Shown one piece after another: positions 1 through 6,660 of a stretch of 11,140 nt of DNA. The stretch comes from Nitrospiraceae bacterium. GTDB lineage: Bacteria > Nitrospirota > Nitrospiria > Nitrospirales > Nitrospiraceae. The translations under genes were made by a program, and so were the position numbers. The notes under the pieces were generated by a model, which was not told the origin of the DNA, did no database searches, and was given only the letters and a program-made list of their open reading frames with translations. Numbering within the stretch: the stretch's first letter is position 1; every line of letters starts with the position of its first letter. The DNA is taken from positions 1 to 11,140 of the forward strand of contig JAICXS010000020.1 in NCBI GenBank assembly GCA_025934615.1. The letters run 5' to 3'.

Positions 1-1
1 C

Positions 2-760
2 ACGATTGATGCAGCCGCTTGGCAGACGCCCTTTGCCGCTTGCCTCGTCACGCTGCCGGTGCTCACGTTGTCATGGCTCTTCTGCCGCCTGCTCCACCTG
101 CCGCCCACCAAGCGAGGTGGCTTTCTGGTCGCTACCGGCTGCATTAACTCCGTGTACTTTTCCTATCCGGTTACGCTCGCAACGTTCGGTAAAGACGGCT
201 TGGCTCAAGCGGTGCTCTTCGATCTCGGTCAAACCTCGCTGACGTTCACCGTGATCTACGGGATCGCCCTCTGGTATGGAACGAGTTCACCGGGCGCGCA
301 GCTTCCTGTCGGCCGCTTCTTGTCTGCTCCTCCACTATGGGCGCTCTGTGCCATACTGGCACTCAAGGCCATCGGCCTGGGACTGCCTTCATGGTTGCAG
401 TTTGTGCTCATGCCAGTTCATCTCACGACGACTCCACTGGCGAGTGTGGTGCTCGGGCTCTCGATCAGCCTACCCGCCATGCGCGCTCAATTCCCATTGG
501 CCATGCTTGGCGTCATGGTACGGATAGGCGGCGGGCTCTTGTTCGGGTTTGCGGCTGTCTCCCTGCTGGGGTTCACGGACGTGCAACGCGCCAGCGTCCT
601 CTTAATCGCCGCTATGCCGTCAGCCGTGAACGCAATCGTCTATGCTGCCGAAACAGACTTGGACCAAGACCTAGTGGCATCGATTGTCGCCATCTCGATC
701 TGCATTGGATTCGCCTCCCTGCCCTTTCTTCCACGACTGGCTGTGTTCCTCGCCGGCTGA
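2..760 (+). CDS. AEC-family (auxin efflux carrier type) permease, 5'-truncated by window edge
   Basis: Inner-membrane transporter of the AEC / membrane transport protein family (bile/arsenite/riboflavin transporter fold), whose members export or import small organic anions; the substrate cannot be told here. The frame is open from base 2 with no stop, so the start lies outside; a GTG at 59 is only an internal codon. 252 residues are visible against about 300 usual for the family, so some 50-60 residues are missing. The visible part is almost wholly hydrophobic, with several membrane segments separated by short loops. Family-like features are the GCINSVYFSYPV segment followed by FGKDGLAQAVLFD, a central polar loop (SSPGAQLPVGRF) and the C-terminal MPSAVNAIVYA...DQDLVASIVAIS segment, which matches the conserved last pair of AEC helices. 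It converges on the PilZ gene with a 68-base gap in which I see no clear terminator. The family call is fairly secure. Confidence 0.8.
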   Translation, partial: TIDAAAWQTPFAACLVTLPVLTLSWLFCRLLHLPPTKRGGFLVATGCINSVYFSYPVTLATFGKDGLAQAVLFDLGQTSLTFTVIYGIALWYGTSSPGAQLPVGRFLSAPPLWALCAILALKAIGLGLPSWLQFVLMPVHLTTTPLASVVLGLSISLPAMRAQFPLAMLGVMVRIGGGLLFGFAAVSLLGFTDVQRASVLLIAAMPSAVNAIVYAAETDLDQDLVASIVAISICIGFASLPFLPRLAVFLAG

Positions 761-828
761 GGACATCTAATTCTTCTTCGGGTGTGCCAGCAAAGAGGCA
801 TGGAAGGTTGGAACTGTGCAGGGTCTCG

Positions 829-1164
829 TCAACTGGCCCTCCGGATATGATTCTCTGCTGCCCGTGCACGTGCATCCAGAAAGTGCAGAAATCGTTTTTT
901 TTCTTCCAACCTATGCCAGTGAAATTCCACCCCGAGGGCCATCCCATTCGTCCAGCGGATGGAGCCTTCGGCTTTGACAGGCACGTTTTCGCCGGGCAAT
1001 TGAATGTGCATGACGACGGAGAGGCCGACATCGACATCTCCTTCGCATGTCACACTACAGCCTGTCTCGGAGAGCTCGCACACAAATCCTGAACCGGCTC
1101 CGTGAATGCCCGAAAAACTGATGGGGAGTTGAACCGCAAACCGTGAGGACCGGGGTTGATGCAT
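829..1164 (-). CDS. Small single-domain PilZ protein (candidate cyclic-di-GMP receptor)
   Basis: 111 residues, essentially one PilZ domain. PilZ domains bind cyclic-di-GMP through an N-terminal RxxxR and a later (D/N)xSxxG motif. Here the N-terminus is MHQPRSSRFAV, with arginines at 5 and 8 (RxxR, one residue short), and the second motif is ELSETG at about 30-35, with Glu for Asp/Asn. The GSIRWTNGMALGVEFHWHRLEE segment matches the conserved C-terminal strand of PilZ domains (W-x-x-G-x-x-x-G-V-x-F). The ATG at 1164 has a GGAGG six bases upstream. A candidate promoter lies at 1222-1250 and a perfect 7-bp hairpin at 1192-1209 in the leader. An A8 run on the coding strand (895-902) encodes part of EEKKR and could be slippage-prone. 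The fold is likely; ligand binding is uncertain because both motifs deviate. Confidence 0.75.
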   Translation of the reverse strand: MHQPRSSRFAVQLPISFSGIHGAGSGFVCELSETGCSVTCEGDVDVGLSVVMHIQLPGENVPVKAEGSIRWTNGMALGVEFHWHRLEEKKRFLHFLDARARAAENHIRRAS

Positions 1165-1191
1165 GATCGACCTCCCGGGTGTGAGGGCATG

Positions 1192-1209
1192 GCTGAGATG
1201 CTTCTCAGC
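1192..1209 (-). other. Perfect 7-bp hairpin in the PilZ gene leader
   Basis: GCTGAGA, a TGCT loop and TCTCAGC form an uninterrupted 7-bp stem about 17 bases upstream of the Shine-Dalgarno of the PilZ gene. It lacks a U-tract. It could be an operator or an mRNA leader structure; no function is shown. Confidence 0.35.
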
Positions 1210-1221
1210 GTGAAGACAGCA

Positions 1222-1250
1222 ATGCTACGCTTATTCCAGAATCAAGACAA
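1222..1250 (-). promoter_or_regulatory. Candidate sigma-70 type promoter of the PilZ gene
   Basis: Read on the minus strand: TTGTCT (1250-1245), a 17-base spacer, then TAGCAT (1227-1222). Each box matches 4 of 6 consensus positions with ideal spacing. It lies 58 bases upstream of the ATG, so the leader would contain the 1192-1209 hairpin. This is weak evidence from consensus alone. Confidence 0.3.
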
Positions 1251-1375
1251 TTGGATATTGGCTCTAGCATAATGATCCGGCGCATCTATCTAAAAGACGA
1301 ATCCTCAAAATCACTGCTCCATGAACGTCCGTGCCGGCTCAGAGGAATCCTGCGTGTAGAGGCGCGGCTGCCTCC

Positions 1376-1897
1376 ATGCGGCTGCAAATGACCGCCTCGC
1401 TGAACTATCGCCACTACGAGCTGGTGCGGCTGACATTAACGTCCTTCGCCGCAGCGTGCCTTTCCGCGTGCTTCGTTGGCTGTATCGGCCCCGGCCTTGT
1501 TTCGTTTCCCACCGATGAAACCGCCCGACCGTTACGCGTATCGGCAATCCACGGCTGCCCTCGCGCCGACACATGCACCGTCTCCCTGGCAGATGTTCCC
1601 CCGCCGCTCGGGGATCATATCTCTATCCGTCTAGCCGGGATCGATGTCCCGGACAGCAGCAGCGCGTGCAAAGGAGAACGAATGCTGGCACTAGATGCTC
1701 GAAGGTTTATGGAAAAAGAACTATCGCGCGGCACGAGGATTCAGATGACTGACGTGAGCCGCGACGAACAATTTCGCTTGATCGGTAGACTGGTGGTCGA
1801 TGGGGAGGATGTGGGATCGCAGCTCTTAAAGCGTGGCCTTGCAGTTCCTCATAATGGCGGACCCGCCACAGCGCAATGGTGTGTTCCGGTCAATTGA
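1376..1897 (+). CDS. Predicted lipoprotein of the thermonuclease (SNase-like) family
   Basis: Staphylococcal-nuclease-like OB-fold protein, probably exported and lipidated; family members hydrolyse DNA or RNA. From the ATG at 1376 it is 173 residues. An N-terminal hydrophobic run LTLTSFAAACLSAC holds a lipobox (LSAC, Cys32). The catalytic core reads SIRLAGIDVPD...CKGERMLALDARRF, then DEQFRLIGRLVVDG...LLKRGLAVPHNGG...WC. Against S. aureus nuclease, Arg85 matches Arg35, Asp90 matches Asp40 and Arg134 matches Arg87. The catalytic Glu43 position is Asp93, and the usual DGDT is reduced to ADT. The PPPLGD insert and the GLAVPxxGG...WC ending are typical of a proteobacterial-type subgroup of thermonuclease family proteins. 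The start is unsure: GTG 1331, ATG 1376 and ATG 1388 are all possible and none has a clear Shine-Dalgarno. The lipobox favours 1376 or 1388. Activity is uncertain because of the Glu-to-Asp change. Confidence 0.72.
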   Translation: MRLQMTASLNYRHYELVRLTLTSFAAACLSACFVGCIGPGLVSFPTDETARPLRVSAIHGCPRADTCTVSLADVPPPLGDHISIRLAGIDVPDSSSACKGERMLALDARRFMEKELSRGTRIQMTDVSRDEQFRLIGRLVVDGEDVGSQLLKRGLAVPHNGGPATAQWCVPVN

Positions 1898-2072
1898 AGA
1901 CGTCTGGTGGAATCGGTTCATTTGGCGTGCTCAACTCTGCGCGCCTGAGACAGTAAGGACAGTCTGTTGCAGTATCTGCCGCCCACCGTTTGCCACAACA
2001 CAGGCACTCCCACACCCTGACCGGCGCGAGGGCTGAAAGGGAATCGGCGACGAGAGCAATTGTTGAGGCCAT
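1890..2072 (-). CDS. 60-residue zinc-ribbon protein
   Basis: A small protein starting MASTIALVADSLS, with two CxxC pairs: CLCCGKRW near residues 22-29 and CPYC near 37-40, 14 residues apart from knuckle to knuckle. The Cx2C...Cx2C pattern with a G/W after the first knuckle is that of a rubredoxin-like or zinc-ribbon fold that holds one Zn(II). The frame extends further upstream, but the ATG at 2072 is chosen because GGAGG lies five bases before it, while the upstream part (2073-2183) has low-complexity, non-protein-like sequence. A candidate promoter sits at 2106-2134. Its stop overlaps the stop of the convergent nuclease gene by 8 bases. I do not recognise a named family; nucleic-acid binding or protein-protein contact is only a general inference for such ribbons. 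Confidence 0.6.
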   Translation of the reverse strand: MASTIALVADSLSALAPVRVWECLCCGKRWAADTATDCPYCLRRAELSTPNEPIPPDVFN

Positions 2073-2105
2073 AAGATCCTCCCCTTCCCTAGTGTCCCCT
2101 ATATC

Positions 2106-2134
2106 ATCATAGCCGTGGGCCCCACTGATGTCGG
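2106..2134 (-). promoter_or_regulatory. Candidate sigma-70 type promoter of the zinc-ribbon gene
   Basis: On the minus strand CCGACA (2134-2129, 4 of 6), a 17-base spacer and TATGAT (2111-2106, 5 of 6). The start would fall near 2099, giving a leader of about 27 bases that carries the GGAGG. This supports the start at 2072 rather than an upstream one. Confidence 0.4.
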
Positions 2135-2273
2135 AACAGACTGAAACAAGCGTCGGACGCGCCTTGGAATGGCGGCCCGTCAATGTCTGACGCAGGCAGA
2201 ATTCTTGTAGTGATCAAACGATGAAGGGTGCGACAGTTTACCTATAGCGCCTTGATTGCTTTCCCCTTGAAGA

Positions 2274-2302
2274 AACGTTTGACTTTGCACTGAACGCTTG
2301 AC
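2274..2302 (+). promoter_or_regulatory. 19-bp-spaced direct repeat upstream of copA (candidate operator)
   Basis: AACGTTTGAC at 2274-2283 recurs as AACGCTTGAC at 2293-2302 (9 of 10 identical, start-to-start 19 bases). The second copy overlaps a perfect TTGACA (2298-2303), but no good -10 box lies 16-18 bases on. The site is 48 bases before the copA ATG. It is not an obvious CueR or CsoR palindrome. It may bind a regulator; this rests only on the repeat and its position. Confidence 0.3.
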
Positions 2303-2350
2303 ACAACTGGTAGGATGAGAGGACCAAGCGGATAGACTAGGAGCAACAAT

Positions 2351-4477
2351 ATGAAGCCCCTCCCCATGATTCAACCTCGTCAGCCGGCCGGAACGGCTAT
2401 CGATCCTGTTTGCGGAATGACGGTAGATCCGGCGCATGCAGCCGGTTCGCATGAGCATTTTGGAAAGACCTATTATTTCTGCAATGTGTCGTGCCTGAAT
2501 CGCTTCAAGGCCGATCCGTCTCGGTACTTGGAACCGGCCACTGCGAGCGGTTCCCACAAAGACCCAGTGTGCGGAATGGATGTAGAGCCGAGTCACGCCG
2601 CCGGCTCAGTCGAGCACGAGGGGCAGATGCACTACTTCTGTAGTGAGCACTGCGTCAAGAAGTTCAAGTCCGACCCCGGGCGATACATCGGTGTATCGGC
2701 CTCCGGCCCATTGCACGAGCATGCCACGCACGATCACGCGCACACGAGGCGGCAGCCCGGCCACGACAACGTCGACTATACCTGCCCGATGGACCCCGAG
2801 GTGCGTCAAAAAGGACCGGGCGTATGTCCCAAATGCGGAATGGCGTTGGAGCCCACGGACTTCAGCGCTCCCATGACTCGGACGGAATACACATGCCCCA
2901 TGCATCCCGAGATTGTGAGATCGGAAGCCGGTCAATGCCCGATCTGCGGGATGGCGCTCGAACCGCGCACCGTCACCGGAGAGGATGTCAATCCCGAGCT
3001 GGTCGATATGACGCGCCGGTTTTGGATCAGTTTTGCGCTGACCGCTCCGATTCTCGGCTTGATGATCTCTGAGATGCTGCCCGGACAGCCGTTACAACAT
3101 CTGCTTCCGGGGAAAGTTTTGGTATGGCTTCAGTTCGTACTGGCTACTCCCGCCGTCCTCTGGTCCGGATGGCCGCTCTTTCAACGCGCCTGGACGTCGC
3201 TCGTCAACCGTTATCTCAACATGTTTACCTTGATCGGTCTCGGAACAGGCGCCGCCTATGGATACAGTGTCATAGCCACCATCGTTCCCGGTCTTTTCCC
3301 TGAGTCGTTTCGCGGCCATGACGGCGAGATCGCCGTGTATTTCGAGCCGGCTGCGGTCATCGTCACGCTGGTGCTGCTAGGGCAAGTGCTGGAACTCCGG
3401 GCGCGCAGCAAAACGAGCAGCGCGCTCAAAGCGCTTTTGGGCCTGGCTCCAAGGACTGCCCGTGTCGTACATGAGGATGGCCATGAACAAGACGTCTCGT
3501 TGGAGCAGGTGCACGTCGGCGATCGGCTACGAGTCCGACCCGGCGAGAAAGTGCCGGTGGACGGGGTCGTGTTGGAAGGGACCAGTTTTCTCGATGAGTC
3601 GATGATTACCGGGGAACCGATTCCTGTTGAGAAGACGTCCGGAAGCCATGTAGCGGGCGCCACGATCAATGGCACGGGCAGCTTCGTCATGCGCGCCGAA
3701 AAAGTCGGCAGCGAGACACTGCTCGCCCAGATCGTGCGCATGGTGACCGAGGCGCAACGGACTCGTGCTCCGATTCAACGCGTGGCCGACGTGGTAGCCG
3801 GCTACTTCGTACCCTTGGTCATTCTGGTTGCCGTCGTGACATTTGTGCTGTGGGCCTTGTACGGTCCCGAACCGCGCATGGCTTACGCGCTTCTCAATGC
3901 CGTCGCCGTGCTGATTATCGCCTGCCCATGCGCCTTGGGACTCGCGACGCCGATGTCGATCATGGTCGGTACCGGCCGCGGGGCCTCGGCCGGCGTACTC
4001 CTGAGAAACGCGGAAGCGCTGGAAATCCTGGAAAAGGTTGATACGTTGGTCGTCGACAAGACCGGCACATTGACCGAAGGCAAACCACGTCTCACGACGA
4101 TATTCGCTGTACCGGGCCATACCGAGTCCGAGACGCTCCGGCTCGCCGCAAGCCTCGAACAAAGCAGTGAACATCCACTGGCCGCCGCTATTGTGGCCGC
4201 CGCGCGCGCCAGAAACATCAGCTTTTCGAAACCGAGCGATTTTCGGTCGATTACTGGAAAAGGTGTGACGGGTACGGTGGACGGACGTGTCACAGCAATC
4301 GGCACGGTGACCTTGTTAAAGGACCTGTCCGTTGACGTGGAACCTCTCTTGAACCATGCCGGGGAACTTGGCCAAAAAGGGGAGACGGTGATGTTTCTGG
4401 CAATCGATGGACAAGCGGCAGCATTGATTGGCGTCGCCGATTCGATTAAGGCCTCCGCCTCTGAAGCGATTCAGTAA
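2351..4477 (+). CDS. copA: Cu+-exporting P1B-1 ATPase CopA, N-terminal 708 residues, ended by an in-frame TAA
   Basis: Copper-translocating P-type ATPase of the inner membrane, which pumps Cu+ out of the cytoplasm. Domains in order: YHS domain 1 (about 17-62, DPVCGM...YYFCNVSC), YHS domain 2 (71-113, DPVCGM...YFCSEHC), a His-rich linker (122-138), then two heavy-metal-binding domains (143-168 and 180-205, YTCPM-P...CPxCGMALEP). The ATPase core follows: membrane helices from about 224, actuator TGEP at 420-423, CPC metal site at 525-527, phosphorylated Asp570 in DKTGT, and the nucleotide-binding SEHPLA at 606-611. No MxCxxC HMA domain is seen. AGGAG seven bases before the ATG fixes the start. 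A TAA at 4475-4477 stops translation just before the second half of the P-domain; the same frame continues to 4993 with all remaining motifs. A protein of 708 residues lacks TGDS, GDGINDAP and the last two helices, so it should be inactive alone. The whole locus may be a fresh pseudogene, a readthrough case or a sequencing error. Confidence 0.88.
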   Translation: MKPLPMIQPRQPAGTAIDPVCGMTVDPAHAAGSHEHFGKTYYFCNVSCLNRFKADPSRYLEPATASGSHKDPVCGMDVEPSHAAGSVEHEGQMHYFCSEHCVKKFKSDPGRYIGVSASGPLHEHATHDHAHTRRQPGHDNVDYTCPMDPEVRQKGPGVCPKCGMALEPTDFSAPMTRTEYTCPMHPEIVRSEAGQCPICGMALEPRTVTGEDVNPELVDMTRRFWISFALTAPILGLMISEMLPGQPLQHLLPGKVLVWLQFVLATPAVLWSGWPLFQRAWTSLVNRYLNMFTLIGLGTGAAYGYSVIATIVPGLFPESFRGHDGEIAVYFEPAAVIVTLVLLGQVLELRARSKTSSALKALLGLAPRTARVVHEDGHEQDVSLEQVHVGDRLRVRPGEKVPVDGVVLEGTSFLDESMITGEPIPVEKTSGSHVAGATINGTGSFVMRAEKVGSETLLAQIVRMVTEAQRTRAPIQRVADVVAGYFVPLVILVAVVTFVLWALYGPEPRMAYALLNAVAVLIIACPCALGLATPMSIMVGTGRGASAGVLLRNAEALEILEKVDTLVVDKTGTLTEGKPRLTTIFAVPGHTESETLRLAASLEQSSEHPLAAAIVAAARARNISFSKPSDFRSITGKGVTGTVDGRVTAIGTVTLLKDLSVDVEPLLNHAGELGQKGETVMFLAIDGQAAALIGVADSIKASASEAIQ

Positions 4478-4993
4478 TTGCACAGCGAAGGCCTGAGAAT
4501 CGTCATGGTGACGGGGGATAGCCGGACCACGGCCCAGGCCGTCGCGCAGCAACTCCACATTGACGAGGTATATGCCGAGGTGTTGCCTGAACAAAAGGCG
4601 GCAATCGTAAAAGAACTTCAGCAGCAGGGTCATGTCGTCGCGATGGCGGGTGACGGCATTAACGATGCGCCGGGATTAGCACAAGCCCATGTCGGCCTTG
4701 CGATGGGGACCGGAACCGATGTGGCCATGGAGAGTGCCGGGGTCACACTGGTCAAAGGCGATTTACGCGGGATCTTACGTGCTCGACGGCTAAGCCGCGG
4801 GACGATGCAGAACATTCGGCAGAATTTATTTTTCGCGTTCGGCTACAACCTGCTCGGCGTACCGGTTGCCGCGGGGCTTCTGTACCCATTCTTCGACGTG
4901 CTTCTCAGTCCCATGATCGCCAGCGCGGCCATGACCCTAAGCTCCGTTTCGGTCATCGGCAATGCGCTGCGCCTGCGAAGTTTCAAACTGTAA
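4478..4993 (+). CDS. copA: C-terminal 171 residues of CopA, downstream of the in-frame stop
   Basis: Direct in-frame continuation of the copper ATPase. It carries the P-domain hinge MVTGDS, the GDGINDAP Mg-binding loop, and the last two membrane helices. These helices fit the P1B-1 (Cu+) signatures exactly: N-x6-YN-x4-P in NLFFAFGYNLLGVP, and P-x6-M-x2-SS in PMIASAAMTLSS. There is no frameshift or second stop, and the sequence ends at a normal place for CopA. The reading starts at TTG 4478 right after the stop, or at ATG 4505 inside a core strand. Neither has a convincing Shine-Dalgarno, so independent translation is doubtful. Joined with 2351-4477 the protein would have 880 residues including the stop position. 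A weak hairpin with a T-run follows at 4992-5010. Confidence 0.8.
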   Translation: MHSEGLRIVMVTGDSRTTAQAVAQQLHIDEVYAEVLPEQKAAIVKELQQQGHVVAMAGDGINDAPGLAQAHVGLAMGTGTDVAMESAGVTLVKGDLRGILRARRLSRGTMQNIRQNLFFAFGYNLLGVPVAAGLLYPFFDVLLSPMIASAAMTLSSVSVIGNALRLRSFKL

Positions 4994-5010
4994 GAAGTCG
5001 CTGACTTTTT
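4992..5010 (+). terminator. Weak hairpin with T-run behind copA
   Basis: AAGAAGTC, loop GCT and GACTTTTT pair over 8 bp including one G-U, overlapping the last bases of the copA stop codon. Only three pairs are G-C or G-U, so the stem is weak. Position and T-run suggest a transcription terminator. Confidence 0.35.
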
Positions 5011-5634
5011 GTAAACAATTCCTAGCGTAGTTTGGTCCCAATCAGAACTCATGGACAGATTCTTATAGCAATTCGTCCAAGATGGTTGATGGTTGAGGAG
5101 TGGATCTGTCCCATAGCACCATGCCATCCGGTCTTACAGAAAGACTTCCTACACCCCGCACAATACATCTCAGCTACAGACGCACGATGAATTGGCATAC
5201 TCGCCCGCCGCTGCTTCTTTACCTCTATCGAGACCACCATACCGAATAGCGCTGCCGGGCATTGCTGGAATAAATTCAATGTTTTTAATTTCTTATACAG
5301 CTATGCCAGTAATCTTTGACACTTGCATCTATTAGGAAAGTACACGTACTTCGACACACAATTTCTTCCCTGCATCCACACGGCGACGAGAAAATGAATT
5401 GAATATCATTCGCTTCGGTAATTTTCGAAATTGTTATTGCTCAACCATAAAGGCCGTCTTTTCCCCCATTGGATGAAGAGCCCCATCGCGACGGTCAAAG
5501 AGAGTTGACAGGCACTCTATCGTTCAATGGCATTATCCAATCAAGTATCTGAAATAATATACGTTTATTGAAGGCATACATTATGCTTTACCCATCCCTG
5601 AACAGTTCACAAGATTAGTAAGGGAGGAAATACG
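5011..5634. other. Long AT-rich intergenic region between copA and the first PEP-CTERM gene
   Basis: About 620 bases without a convincing gene. The right half (about 5270-5620) is clearly more AT-rich than the surrounding genes. A minus-strand open stretch at 5049-5279 has no Shine-Dalgarno and unnatural composition. A perfect TTGACA occurs at 5505-5510, with CATTAT (5531-5536) 20 bases on, too wide for a good sigma-70 promoter. The supported element is the -24/-12 site near the right end. The AT-rich stretch before it is where enhancer-binding-protein sites would be expected; I see no clear repeated site there. Confidence 0.6.
5572..5587 (+). promoter_or_regulatory. Candidate sigma-54 (-24/-12) promoter of the first PEP-CTERM gene
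   Basis: AGGCATACATTATGCT against consensus TGGCACG-N4-TTGCW. The invariant GG (5573-5574) and GC (5585-5586) are exactly 10 bases apart; GGCA and TGC are kept. It lies 49 bases before the ATG, matching the 56 bases seen at the paralogue. RpoN with PrsK/PrsR control of PEP-CTERM genes is known in other bacteria, which supports the call. Confidence 0.5.
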
Positions 5635-6399
5635 ATGACGAAATTGCGCTCAGTAGTAAGTGGGCTTCTCGCGCTCGCTGTCACGGTAGGTGCCAGCCCC
5701 GTGTGGGCTGATCCCGTTTCGTTTACAGTGAATCCATCGGCAATTGGAGCGCCTCAGTCGTCATTCGCAGCAACGATCGCCGATTTCAGCTATATCGCCA
5801 CGGTGAATCAGACCGGTCCGGTCGGCTGCGTGCCAGGGTGTCCGTTCACGGAAACCGGTCATGGCTCCTTCAGCAATTTTAAAGGAGCGGACTTCATTAC
5901 ACCGGTGCTCAACACCGGTCTGAATCAGAGTCCCGGTTATACCCTGACGGGCGACTTTACCGCCACGGGTATCGCGACGCCTGAAGGATCGGGGATTAAG
6001 GCGACCTTCAATACATTTAACCTCACGCTGAATACGCAGACCCAGCCGGGAGGAGCGAACACGGTTGTCGCGCAGTCGTCTGGGTTAGTATCCGGTGAGG
6101 CGCACATTTTTGGGCCTGAGTTGGCGCAAGGTGACTTCCATGTGGTGGTGCGTCTGAACCCGGTCGGCGGATTTTTAAGCGGCCCGTTCTCGTTGGGCCT
6201 GAACACAGCCGATTTCGCCGGCAACAACACTCATGTCTCGGGGTTCTCTGTAGGTCCAAGCACCGGATCCATCCAAGGATCAGGGAATCTATCTATTACA
6301 CCGGGGTCGGTTCCAGCCGTTCCCGAACCCGCTTCCCTCCTCTTGTTGGGCTCAGGGATGGCGGCGCTCGGCTGGTGGCGGAGGCGTTCAGTACGCTAG
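5635..6399 (+). CDS. PEP-CTERM sorting-domain secreted protein, copy 1
   Basis: 254-residue exported protein. The signal peptide is residues 1-25 (MTKLRSVVSG, a hydrophobic run, cleavage after VWA). The mature body is Gly/Thr/Asn-rich and beta-like with almost no charged residues, and has a Cys pair CVPGC at 65-69 that may form a disulfide. The C-terminus (228-254) is a classic PEP-CTERM tripartite signal: VPEPAS, a hydrophobic helix LLLLGSGMAALGWW, and RRR. Such proteins are recognised by an exosortase and anchored or released with exopolysaccharide. The FTVNPSAIG...SFAATIADFSY...ETGHGSF...LN...GYTLTGDFTATG pattern recalls the flocculation-type PEP-CTERM proteins (PepA-like), but I am not sure of this. 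GGAGG seven bases before ATG 5635 fixes the start. A sigma-54 type promoter lies upstream and a 10-bp hairpin downstream. It is a close paralogue of the convergent gene at 7167-7916. No exosortase lies in the window. Confidence 0.9.
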   Translation: MTKLRSVVSGLLALAVTVGASPVWADPVSFTVNPSAIGAPQSSFAATIADFSYIATVNQTGPVGCVPGCPFTETGHGSFSNFKGADFITPVLNTGLNQSPGYTLTGDFTATGIATPEGSGIKATFNTFNLTLNTQTQPGGANTVVAQSSGLVSGEAHIFGPELAQGDFHVVVRLNPVGGFLSGPFSLGLNTADFAGNNTHVSGFSVGPSTGSIQGSGNLSITPGSVPAVPEPASLLLLGSGMAALGWWRRRSVR

Positions 6400-6413
6400 G
6401 CTGTCCTCAGAAT

Positions 6414-6445
6414 GGGGAGCCCTTCTTTTTATGGAAGGGCTCCTC
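6414..6445 (+). terminator. Strong hairpin behind PEP-CTERM copy 1
   Basis: GGAGCCCTTC (6416-6425) pairs perfectly with GAAGGGCTCC (6434-6443) around an 8-base loop TTTTTATG; two further outer pairs (one G-U) are possible. It begins 14 bases after the stop codon. The bases after it are C/T-rich without a true T-run, so it may be a terminator or an mRNA 3'-end stabiliser. Confidence 0.6.
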
Positions 6446-6660
6446 CTCTCCATCTCTCGACTCTACAGTCCGTCTCCCTTTCCTAACGCGAATAATTCTT
6501 CGATCGAAACAACACGATCCTTCCGTGGTTTCCTGTCCCGACTGAAAGCACAATCCTACGCCACTGCAGTAAAGAAGAGGCGGCTTACCGGAAACTTATT
6601 GCAATCCTGAAACGTTAGAAGGCTTGCGCACTATAGCAACCTGAGTTCGGTGCAGGTGCG

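Noticed and set aside
2180..2596. Minus-strand open frame overlapping the start of copA
   Set aside because: It covers the copA Shine-Dalgarno and the first YHS domain in antisense; no ribosome site or domain of its own.
3527..4174. Long minus-strand open frame (215 codons) inside copA
   Set aside because: It is antisense to a clearly conserved ATPase core, and its sequence has no family pattern. Long antisense frames are usual in GC-rich genes.
5049..5279. 76-codon minus-strand open frame with a few cysteines behind copA
   Set aside because: The Cys residues do not form a proper zinc knuckle pair, there is no Shine-Dalgarno, and the composition is not protein-like.
5505..5536. TTGACA plus CATTAT as a sigma-70 promoter of PEP-CTERM copy 1
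   Set aside because: The spacer is 20 bases and the -10 box matches 4 of 6; the sigma-54 type site nearer the gene is better placed and is shared in kind with the paralogue.
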